64,000 bases of DNA from Nitrospira sp. GTDB lineage: Bacteria; Nitrospirota; Nitrospiria; Nitrospirales; Nitrospiraceae. Both the position numbers and the translations under genes were made by a program. Every line of letters begins with the position of its first letter. Within the stretch, counting starts at the first letter, position 1. The stretch is taken from assembly GCA_029194535.1 (NCBI GenBank), contig JARFXR010000002.1:1137346-1201345 (forward strand), given 5' to 3'. Below are positions 34,284-41,527 of this stretch, one piece after another. Below the pieces are notes generated by a model. It worked only from the letters and a program-made list of their open reading frames with translations, was not told where the DNA came from and searched no databases.

Positions 34284-36584
34284 TCACCACATCTCGACGG
34301 GATCCACATCGACGTCGAATTTGACGGCATGACTCGGATGGGCGTCCTCGACGAGTTCAAGACTCTGCCGCACCAACCGCACGCCCTGTTCCCGCCAGGC
34401 AGACTTGACCAAAATCTGGCGTCGATGCCGCCCGCGAATGTTGGGTCCAGGAGGCGTAACCGGCCCGAGTACGGCATCCTCACCAAAACCGGTTGGTCGC
34501 ACCGTATCCGACATGATCAGAGACGCCCGGAGCCGGTCGACCAGATCACACGCGGCCTTCTCGACAAGGTTCCGATCCCTTCCTGACACGTAAAGCCCGA
34601 TCAAGTGAACGGCCGGCGGATACCGGAGCGCTCTTCGATGGCGAAGTTCTTCGGCGGAGAATATCGTCTCATCCTCGTGAACGACGGCCTGAATGGAATG
34701 ATGGGACGGCAGGTGAGACTGGATCACGACGCGTCCCCCGTCTTTGGCCGGGCGGGCCAGCGCCGCGGCCCCCCAGAGCATATGATAGCTGCGCTCGGCT
34801 GCTCGGAAATCGGGAAGATTGAGACTGGCGTCGGCATAAAGGACACCGACAAGACCGACCAGAGGCACGGCATAGTCCCGAAGGACCAGTTGCGTCCCAA
34901 TGAGAACATCCCACTGACGGTCCTGAATGACTTTCCACCCTGCGATCGCCTGTGACGGCTTCCGCATGGTGTCCCCATCAGCCCGAACCACCCGTGCACC
35001 GGGAAACAGGCAGCCGACTTCTTCCTCAACACGTTCAGTCCCATCACCGATCGGCTGCAGATCATGCCCGGAACAGACAGGGCAGGTGCTCGGAGGAGCC
35101 GTAGATGTTCCACAATACGAACACAGCAACCGCCCGGTCCGCCTGGAATAGCCTAGTGCAATCCGGCAGGATGCGCATCGTGGCACTTGGCCGCAATCGC
35201 GACACACAAGCGCGTTCGCATAGCCCTTGCGATTGAGGAAGAGCAGGACACCGGATCGGCGGTCGATTGCCTCGCGCATCGCGTCAAGCAACGGCGGAGT
35301 CAAGAGCGTACGTTTGCCGAAAGACCGGAGATCGACAACCTCGACGTTCGGCCTCGATCCCACCGGCGGCGCCTGGCGGATGACAGTACCCGCGTCGCTC
35401 ATGGGACTGGCGACATCCAGCGGGACCTGAGAACAGCCGAGAATCAGGACACCTTGACTCTCCTCAATACGCAGGCGCGCCACCTCCCGGGCGTGATAGC
35501 GCGGCTCCTGCGGTTCCTTAAGCGACGTATCGCCATCGGCCTCGACCCAAATCATTCCCAAGGACGAGAACGGAAGAAACACGGCTGACCTGGTTCCCAA
35601 CACGACCTGCGGTGTCGGCTCCTTCACTCGACGCCACACCTCCGCCCGCGTCTCATCGGATAAAGCCGAATGCAGGCAGGCGGCAACGGTGATTCCCCGC
35701 TTGGTGAGCCTGTCGGCCAACCACCGCGCTCGATCCGTTTCTCCGACCAATACCAGGACCGACCGTCCGCCGGTGACCGTTCGATGAATGGCCCGGCATA
35801 GATATTCCACACGGTCCGCGAGGGATGTCTGGAGAATAAACGTGTCCGATTGACCGCTCTCGAGCGCCGCGCGCAGGCGCGACTCGAAGGCACGAGACGT
35901 ATTGTCATCCGCAAACGAATGCTCCCCGAGGGGAAACGAACCGGATACCGTCGTCTGACCCAATTCAACCGGAGGAGAACCGACGGGATCGGATCGTACC
36001 TGAAGCTCAGCGACCCAACCTTTCTTGACGAAGTCCTCCACGATTCGTCTTTGTGATGGGGCGCTGTGTTTCAACAGGGTGGTCATCCTGAGCCCCGTCG
36101 GCTTCTTTCGCAACCGTTCGAGCAGGTAACGAGGCTCGTCTCCAAGAGATCCTGTTCTCAGTGCCTCGCGGCCCGATATGGTCAATCTGAGGCAGCGACT
36201 CCGCTGCTTGCTGCCGCCAGGAGGAGGTTGGACCAACCTCAAGCATTGCCCCAACGGGGCGACATAGTGGTCTGCCACACGCCTCGCAAGCTCAAGCAGC
36301 TCAAGCGGAATTTCATTGAGTCCGTCGGCCGTGGTGGCGGAACTGATTTCTTTGAGTCGTTCCCGGCTTACTCCCACCGGAAGGTGCTCATCGATCGAGA
36401 TCACAGTGCCTTTGAGCTGACTCCGTCCAAACGGCACGTGAACACAGTGCCCGACTCGAAGGATCGGCCGTAGATGCGCGGGCACCAGATAGGTAAATGA
36501 ACTCCGGATGTGGCGGGGGACGACGATCTCCGCGTAAAGATGCGGAGCAGGAACGGGCAACTTCGCAGGCGAAGCGTCTCGCAT
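34284..36584 (-). CDS. priA: PriA-like primosomal protein lacking helicase motifs
   Basis: The 766-residue protein aligns along its whole length with PriA, which restarts stalled replication forks. The N-terminal DNA-binding domain (about 15-120) and the paired zinc fingers are intact (Cys461, 464, 470, 473, 488, 491, 501, 504), as is motif IV (LLFLNRKGYA). The ATPase motifs are not. The Walker A position (249-262) reads FILQTSLADRVEYL where PriA has a GxTGSGKT loop. Motif II (347-351) reads VEADG instead of DEEH. Motif III (382-387) reads GCSQVP, and the motif VI region (603-612) has lost its Arg fingers. The frame is intact, so this is probably a functional, non-helicase PriA. Confidence 0.88.
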   Translation of the reverse strand: MRDASPAKLPVPAPHLYAEIVVPRHIRSSFTYLVPAHLRPILRVGHCVHVPFGRSQLKGTVISIDEHLPVGVSRERLKEISSATTADGLNEIPLELLELARRVADHYVAPLGQCLRLVQPPPGGSKQRSRCLRLTISGREALRTGSLGDEPRYLLERLRKKPTGLRMTTLLKHSAPSQRRIVEDFVKKGWVAELQVRSDPVGSPPVELGQTTVSGSFPLGEHSFADDNTSRAFESRLRAALESGQSDTFILQTSLADRVEYLCRAIHRTVTGGRSVLVLVGETDRARWLADRLTKRGITVAACLHSALSDETRAEVWRRVKEPTPQVVLGTRSAVFLPFSSLGMIWVEADGDTSLKEPQEPRYHAREVARLRIEESQGVLILGCSQVPLDVASPMSDAGTVIRQAPPVGSRPNVEVVDLRSFGKRTLLTPPLLDAMREAIDRRSGVLLFLNRKGYANALVCRDCGQVPRCASCRIALGYSRRTGRLLCSYCGTSTAPPSTCPVCSGHDLQPIGDGTERVEEEVGCLFPGARVVRADGDTMRKPSQAIAGWKVIQDRQWDVLIGTQLVLRDYAVPLVGLVGVLYADASLNLPDFRAAERSYHMLWGAAALARPAKDGGRVVIQSHLPSHHSIQAVVHEDETIFSAEELRHRRALRYPPAVHLIGLYVSGRDRNLVEKAACDLVDRLRASLIMSDTVRPTGFGEDAVLGPVTPPGPNIRGRHRRQILVKSAWREQGVRLVRQSLELVEDAHPSHAVKFDVDVDPVEMW

Positions 36585-36684
36585 GACTCATTGTAGCAGC
36601 AGAAGAAATGGGCGGACAACGGAAGGGCGACGACGGAGGGGCACGCGTATGCATGCCCCTCCGTCTCATAATGAACTGAACGAG

Positions 36685-38232
36685 TTAGGGTTGAAGGGGA
36701 ACGGACGCTTCGGCAGTCTGTTCCTGACCGATCGCTTCCGACGTCTCCGTCGCTTTGTCCGCGGTGAGTTGAGCAGCTCCGACCCGCTCGGCAACAGTAC
36801 CAGTGGCGCTTGGCTGCGGGGTCGGGGCTCGGTCGGCAGAAGCCATCGAGACCTCCGGTTTTTCCAACGGTAGAGCACCGACCTTCTCCGCACGTTCTTC
36901 TACAACCGGGCCCCGTGCCTGCTCGGGGAGAGTCGCATCGGACTCCGGAAGGTACAGCACGATATCCACCCGGCGATTCTTTTGTCGACCGACGTCTGTG
37001 GCATTGCTCACCAGAGGTTTCGTATCGCCGTATCCCACGGACGAGATCCTTACCGAGTCAATCCCCCCCCTCTCCACGAGGTAGCGCAGCACACCGCTTG
37101 CGCGAGCCTTCGAAAGATCCCAGTTGGTCGGATATCGCGATTTCAGGGCGGGGCCGATTTCCATATTGTCGGCATGGCCTTCCACACGAATGAGCTGGTC
37201 CGCAGGTGCAGTTTTCAGATGCTCGGCGAGCGCATCGAGTACCTTATAGCCCTCCGGCCTGATCGTAGCCTCGCCCGACTCGTACCGCAACTGCCTCATG
37301 AGATCGCTGAGGGTGATGCGTGTCTCGCGCGACACGGACTGAACGTTCCGAGCCTCCTCCCGAACCGCCTCTGTGGTCTGTGGGCTGTTGGTCCCGTGAT
37401 GGGCCGCGCTCAGCGACTGCAATTTTTGCGGGGTCGGCATGGAGACGGGAACGGCTTCTCCCTCCGGTGGCTTGACGAAGAATCGGTCACCGGGCAGAAT
37501 TCGTGAGGTCGATCGCGTGACCAAGGCGGCCGAGGTTCGCGCCTCCGTCGAGAGAATCTTGATCTCTCCAACCGCCCTCGGCGGCAAATTCCCGCCCGAG
37601 CGAATGACTTCCATGGAATCACCAGGCCGCACTCCGTCGTTGCTGCCTCGGTCGACATAGACGATGTTGCGTTGCGCAACCAAGGTCATGGCCTTGTCGG
37701 CCTGTAGCTCGACTACCATCCCGTTGACATCGCCGGACGACGGGAGTGAAGCCGGCTCCGGCTCGGTCGGCAGCACAAACCGCACCACCGGATCACCGGG
37801 AGATACCGCACCGTAGGCTCGGATCGCCCGCACCGTGGTGAGCGTCTTGTCGGTCCGTACGACTTCGACGATGGCCAGACGAATGACCAGGTATCCAAGA
37901 TACTCCCTCGTCACCGGATGGAAAACCTTGCGGGCTTTCTTGAATACCGTATAGAGATCGCCGACCGCCGCAGTTCCGGGATTTTTCAGCCGCAGATAGA
38001 GGGTATCCCGTAATCCCAATTGCATCCGATCACCGGTCGTCTGATTGTCCCCTGTAGTGACATTCACCACCCCGTCCTGCGGACTAGTCTGCTGGATCGA
38101 GCCGGCGGCGAAGGCGAGCGCCGCTTCTCCGAATCGAATCACGTCCAGATCATCCGCCCAGGCCACAACGGGTGCAAGGATCATCACGCTGAGGAGGAAC
38201 GGCAATGCGGTGCGAGTGAAATAGATGCTCAT
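36685..38232 (-). CDS. OmpA-family exported protein with N-terminal beta domain
   Basis: The 515-residue protein has a signal peptide (ending VVAWADD) and an N-terminal region (about 30-270) with two repeated beta modules around LGLRDTLYLRLKNPGTAAVGD and VDRGSNDGVRPGDSMEVI, which resemble LysM-linked flagellar or pilus assembly modules. A C-terminal OmpA domain (about 315-435) carries VEGHADNMEIGPALKSRYPT and LSKARASGVLRYL. A Pro/Glu/Ala-rich tail of about 80 residues follows. It probably anchors an envelope assembly to peptidoglycan. Confidence 0.82.
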   Translation of the reverse strand: MSIYFTRTALPFLLSVMILAPVVAWADDLDVIRFGEAALAFAAGSIQQTSPQDGVVNVTTGDNQTTGDRMQLGLRDTLYLRLKNPGTAAVGDLYTVFKKARKVFHPVTREYLGYLVIRLAIVEVVRTDKTLTTVRAIRAYGAVSPGDPVVRFVLPTEPEPASLPSSGDVNGMVVELQADKAMTLVAQRNIVYVDRGSNDGVRPGDSMEVIRSGGNLPPRAVGEIKILSTEARTSAALVTRSTSRILPGDRFFVKPPEGEAVPVSMPTPQKLQSLSAAHHGTNSPQTTEAVREEARNVQSVSRETRITLSDLMRQLRYESGEATIRPEGYKVLDALAEHLKTAPADQLIRVEGHADNMEIGPALKSRYPTNWDLSKARASGVLRYLVERGGIDSVRISSVGYGDTKPLVSNATDVGRQKNRRVDIVLYLPESDATLPEQARGPVVEERAEKVGALPLEKPEVSMASADRAPTPQPSATGTVAERVGAAQLTADKATETSEAIGQEQTAEASVPLQP

Positions 38233-38271
38233 GGGTCGTCCTTCTTGTTGGAAACCAATGCTCTTGAGAGA

Positions 38272-38299
38272 ACCTTAGCAAACAGTCCCAGATTGTCAA
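38272..38299 (-). promoter_or_regulatory. Possible promoter for OmpA-family gene
   Basis: On the reverse strand a perfect TTGACA (38299-38294) is followed after 16 bases by TAAGGT (38277-38272), about 40 bases before the start codon. The -10 match is poor. Confidence 0.4.
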
Positions 38300-38681
38300 G
38301 AATATTGCAGACTTGTCCAACGATTGACCCGACATCAAACCCGGTGGTAAGGTCCCGCGAGAATGAAGCAGGCGGCACAGGGTTGAGGACGATGTCCGCA
38401 CTTCCCCACCAAGTTCAGGGGCGATCCCGGCGCTCTCCCATTGAGACGCAGATCCATCGGCGAAAGAACGCCCTGGCCTTGTCTCCTCTGGAAACGGAAT
38501 GGGACCGTGCAGATCCAGCCAAGCCACCCCACCTTCGAATGGCCTCAGTTTTGATGGTATCGCAGCCGAAGCCGTTGAAACAGCCTCCCGCTTCGCTGAG
38601 GGACCTCGACGAGATCCAGCGGAATCCCGAACCTCTCTCCTAGGACTTTTGGGGTCAGACTCCGCTAGGTCCTTTGTACGC
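38300..38681. other. Intergenic, no gene seen
   Basis: Short frames exist on both strands but none has a start signal or recognisable sequence. GGGGTCAGACTCC (38651-38663) resembles a motif often seen near transposase relics, but nothing else supports one. Confidence 0.35.
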
Positions 38682-38711
38682 TTGCTATCTCTGCGATCCG
38701 CCGTCTAAGAT
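38682..38711 (+). promoter_or_regulatory. Possible promoter of the nuo operon
   Basis: TTGCTA (38682-38687) and TAAGAT (38706-38711) are 18 bases apart, about 35 bases before the nuoA start. Confidence 0.45.
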
Positions 38712-38753
38712 CCTCCATTCTGGCGCAACTCAAGGTGTTGAAAGGTCATTTCG

Positions 38754-39137
38754 ATGAGTGGCATTGAGTTACTCCTCGAGTATCTGACGAAGTATTTTCC
38801 GATTCTGCTTTTCATTTTTATCGCGTTGGCGTTCGGCGTCGTGACGCTGCTGCTCAGTTACTTGGTTCAACCCAAGTATCCTGAACCGGAGAAACTCTCG
38901 ACCTACGAATGCGGGTCGGAACCCTTTTCGGACGCCCGCATGCCCTTTCCGGTCCGCTACTACATCTTTGCGATGCTCTTCGTGATTTTCGACATTGAGG
39001 TGATCTTTTTATATCCCTGGGCCGTGACGTTCGAGAAGCTCGGCCTGATCGGGCTGGTCGAAATGCTGATTTTCATCGCCTTGTTTGTGGTGGCCTACGT
39101 CTATGCGTGGCGCAAGGGAGCGCTCGAATGGGACTGA
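38754..39137 (+). CDS. nuoA: Complex I subunit NuoA
   Basis: The 127-residue membrane subunit has three helices and the loop [20 protein letters not shown] that reaches the quinone site near NuoD. AAAGG precedes the ATG. Its last codons overlap the start of nuoB by 10 bases. It opens an operon of twelve complex I genes. Confidence 0.96.
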   Translation: MSGIELLLEYLTKYFPILLFIFIALAFGVVTLLLSYLVQPKYPEPEKLSTYECGSEPFSDARMPFPVRYYIFAMLFVIFDIEVIFLYPWAVTFEKLGLIGLVEMLIFIALFVVAYVYAWRKGALEWD

Positions 39138-39655
39138 TTCAACTGGGCCGACAGGAAAAGGACGGGGCACCGGACGTCATTACGACGACGGTGGAAAAGG
39201 CGGTGAATTGGGCCCGCAAAGGCTCCCTTTGGCCGATGACGTTCGGCCTGGCGTGCTGCGCCATCGAGATGATCGCGGCCGTGTCCTCGCGCTATGACAT
39301 GGACCGCTACGGCGCCGGTGTGTTTCGTGCCTCTCCGAGGCAATCAGATCTCATGATCGTGGCCGGGACCGTCTGCCGCCGGATGGCTCCGGTCATTCGG
39401 AAGATTTACGACCAGATGCCGGAGCCCAAGTACGTGATCGCCATGGGGTCATGCGCAACGTCCGGCAACATTTACGACAGCTACAGCGTGGTGCAGGGAG
39501 TCGATCGGTTCGTACCGGTGGATATTTATGTGCCAGGCTGCCCCCCCACTCCTGAAGCCCTCTTCGACGGAATCTTGAAATTGCAAGACCGGATCATGCA
39601 GAAGCGGGTGTTCTTGAAGCAGCCTGAGCAGGTCAAGCCGCGCGTCAAGGCGTAA
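39128..39655 (+). CDS. nuoB: Complex I subunit NuoB
   Basis: The 175-residue peripheral subunit holds cluster N2, the electron donor to quinone. The ligands are Cys43 and Cys44 (GLACCAIEM), Cys109 (MGSCATSG) and Cys138 (VPGCPPTPE). The ATG at 39128 has AAGGGAG upstream and lies inside the end of nuoA, so translation is coupled. A longer in-frame start 21 bases upstream is less likely. Confidence 0.96.
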   Translation: MGLIQLGRQEKDGAPDVITTTVEKAVNWARKGSLWPMTFGLACCAIEMIAAVSSRYDMDRYGAGVFRASPRQSDLMIVAGTVCRRMAPVIRKIYDQMPEPKYVIAMGSCATSGNIYDSYSVVQGVDRFVPVDIYVPGCPPTPEALFDGILKLQDRIMQKRVFLKQPEQVKPRVKA

Positions 39656-39664
39656 AGAGCGTCC

Positions 39665-40168
39665 ATGTCTCTCCAGCAAATATCGAATCGCATTCAAGAG
39701 AATTTCAGCGAGGCGGTCATTCAAGCCGTCGAATGGCGGGGAGATTTGGCGGTGACGGTCAGTCGGGAACGGCTTCATGAGGTCGCGCAGTTCCTACACG
39801 ACGATCCCGCAATGGACTTCGACTACATCGTTCATGTCAGTTCCGTCGATTGGCCGGACGACGAGTTGCGTTTTGAAGTCGTGTACGAGTTCTATTCTAT
39901 CCGCAAGTGCCACAGAATCAGGCTCAAGACGCGCGTGGCGGAATCGGACTGCGTCGTGGACTCGCTGACTGATATTTGGAAAGGCGCAGACTTCATGGAA
40001 CGGGAGGTGTACGACATGATGGGGATCCGATTTCGTCGGCATCCCGACCTTCGCCGCATCCTCATGCCGGACGACTATACCGAAGGCTATCCTCTACGGA
40101 AAGACTTTCCGCTCCGGGGGAAAGGATGGCGCGACACGTTTGATTTCCTGGACGAGACGGCGCGTTAA
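39665..40168 (+). CDS. nuoC: Complex I subunit NuoC
   Basis: The 167-residue peripheral subunit ends with the family signature region ADFMEREVYDMMGIRFRRHPDLRRI (motif EREVYDMMGI) and DDYTEGYPLRKDFPL. It is a separate protein, not fused to NuoD. It lies 9 bases after nuoB and 14 before nuoD. Confidence 0.95.
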   Translation: MSLQQISNRIQENFSEAVIQAVEWRGDLAVTVSRERLHEVAQFLHDDPAMDFDYIVHVSSVDWPDDELRFEVVYEFYSIRKCHRIRLKTRVAESDCVVDSLTDIWKGADFMEREVYDMMGIRFRRHPDLRRILMPDDYTEGYPLRKDFPLRGKGWRDTFDFLDETAR

Positions 40169-40182
40169 GGACCTGTCGAACC

Positions 40183-41427
40183 ATGGCTTTTGAAGATCAA
40201 CGCACCACGGTGTACAAAGTTGATCCGGCACACCCGGAAAGCGAATCCCTGCCGACGCTCCGCACGGAGGAGCTGCTGCTCAACATGGGTCCGCAGCATC
40301 CGAGCACGCACGGGGTGCTGAAAGTCATCCTCGAATTGGAAGGGGAGCGGCTGGTGAAGTCGACCCCGGTGATGGGGTTTCTCCACCGGGGCGTTGAGAA
40401 GCTGGCGGAGGAGGGCACCTATCATCAGTTCATCCCCCACACCGATCGGCTCGACTACGTCTGCGCGATGTACAACAATTTCGCTTACTGCCGTGCGGTC
40501 GAAAAACTCATGAACATCACCGTACCGGAGCGGGCCGAGTATCTCCGCACCATCGTGGCGGAAGTCCAGCGGATCATCGGTCACCAATTCTGGCTCGGTA
40601 CGCAGGCGCTCGACATCGGCGCCATGACCGTGTTCTTTTATTGCTTTCGGGATCGGGAAATCCTGCTGGATTGGTTTGATGAACTGTGCGGGGCTCGACT
40701 GACGACCAGCTGGTATCGTATCGGCGGAGTCGAACGGGATTTTACGCCCTCGCTGCTGGCCAAACTGAAGCAGTTCTTGGACTATTTCCCTCCCAAGATC
40801 GATGAATACATCGTATTCCTGGAAAAGAATCGAATCTGGCTGGCCCGGACGAAAGGCGTCGCCGTGATCTCCGCAGAGGATGCGGTCAACTTCGGGCTGA
40901 GCGGGCCGACGCTCCGAGGCTCGGGGGTGGACTATGACCTGCGCAAGGCTGAACCCTATTCGGCCTATCCGAAATGCGAGTTCAACGTACCGCTCGGCAA
41001 GAATGGAGATACCTACGACCGGTACTGGATCCGCGTCATGGAGCTTTACGAAAGCGTGAAGATCATCCGGCAATGCTTGGAACAGCTGCAGGAGGGGCCG
41101 ATCATGGCCGACGTCCCCAGCGTGACCTTGCCGCCGAAGGAACGGGTCTTCACGAATTTGGAGTCCATGATTCAACAATTCAAGCTCTTTTCGCAGGGAT
41201 TCAACGCTCCGCCTGGAGAGATCTACTGCGGGACCGAAGCCCATAAGGGAGAATTGGGCTTCTATATCGTCAGTACGGGTGGTGGAAAGCCCTACAGGCT
41301 GAAGATCCGCGCTCCCTCGTTCATTCACATGGGCGCGTTCGATCACATGTCGAGGGGATACATGATCGCGGACGCGATTACGCTCTTCGGTACGTACGAC
41401 ATCGTTATGGGAGAGTGCGATCGATGA
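40183..41427 (+). CDS. nuoD: Complex I 49-kDa subunit NuoD
   Basis: The 414-residue subunit forms the quinone pocket with NuoB. It has LNMGPQHPSTHGVLK with the quinone-site His, FLHRGVEKLAE, DRLDYVCAM and the C-terminal IMGECDR typical of NuoD and of group 4 NiFe-hydrogenase large subunits. Hydrogenase CxxC metal motifs are absent, so it is a true complex I subunit. Confidence 0.96.
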   Translation: MAFEDQRTTVYKVDPAHPESESLPTLRTEELLLNMGPQHPSTHGVLKVILELEGERLVKSTPVMGFLHRGVEKLAEEGTYHQFIPHTDRLDYVCAMYNNFAYCRAVEKLMNITVPERAEYLRTIVAEVQRIIGHQFWLGTQALDIGAMTVFFYCFRDREILLDWFDELCGARLTTSWYRIGGVERDFTPSLLAKLKQFLDYFPPKIDEYIVFLEKNRIWLARTKGVAVISAEDAVNFGLSGPTLRGSGVDYDLRKAEPYSAYPKCEFNVPLGKNGDTYDRYWIRVMELYESVKIIRQCLEQLQEGPIMADVPSVTLPPKERVFTNLESMIQQFKLFSQGFNAPPGEIYCGTEAHKGELGFYIVSTGGGKPYRLKIRAPSFIHMGAFDHMSRGYMIADAITLFGTYDIVMGECDR

Positions 41428-41429
41428 GA

Positions 41430-41521
41430 GCTGCCGAGTGCTGGGTGCGATGGGCCGAGCGTAGGACAACACGGCGCGAAGCACGGGGCTCAGAACTCAG
41501 CACTCATGACTCAGCACTGGG
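41430..41521. repeat. ACTCAGCAC-type dispersed spacer repeat, copy 2
   Basis: The nuoD-nuoG spacer contains CCGAGTGCTGGGTGC on the left and GGCTCAGAACTCAGCACTC plus ACTCAGCACTGGG on the right, inverted relative to each other. GGCTCAGAACTC is the reverse complement of the 12-mer in the copy at 9408-9515. Confidence 0.5.
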
Positions 41522-41527
41522 GAACCT

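Noticed and set aside
38020..38643. Forward frame of about 207 codons upstream of nuoA
   Set aside because: It overlaps the OmpA-family gene 5' end and its promoter; composition is not protein-like.
38651..38663. GGGGTCAGACTCC motif suggesting a transposase relic
   Set aside because: Only the short motif is present; no inverted repeats or transposase sequence flank it.
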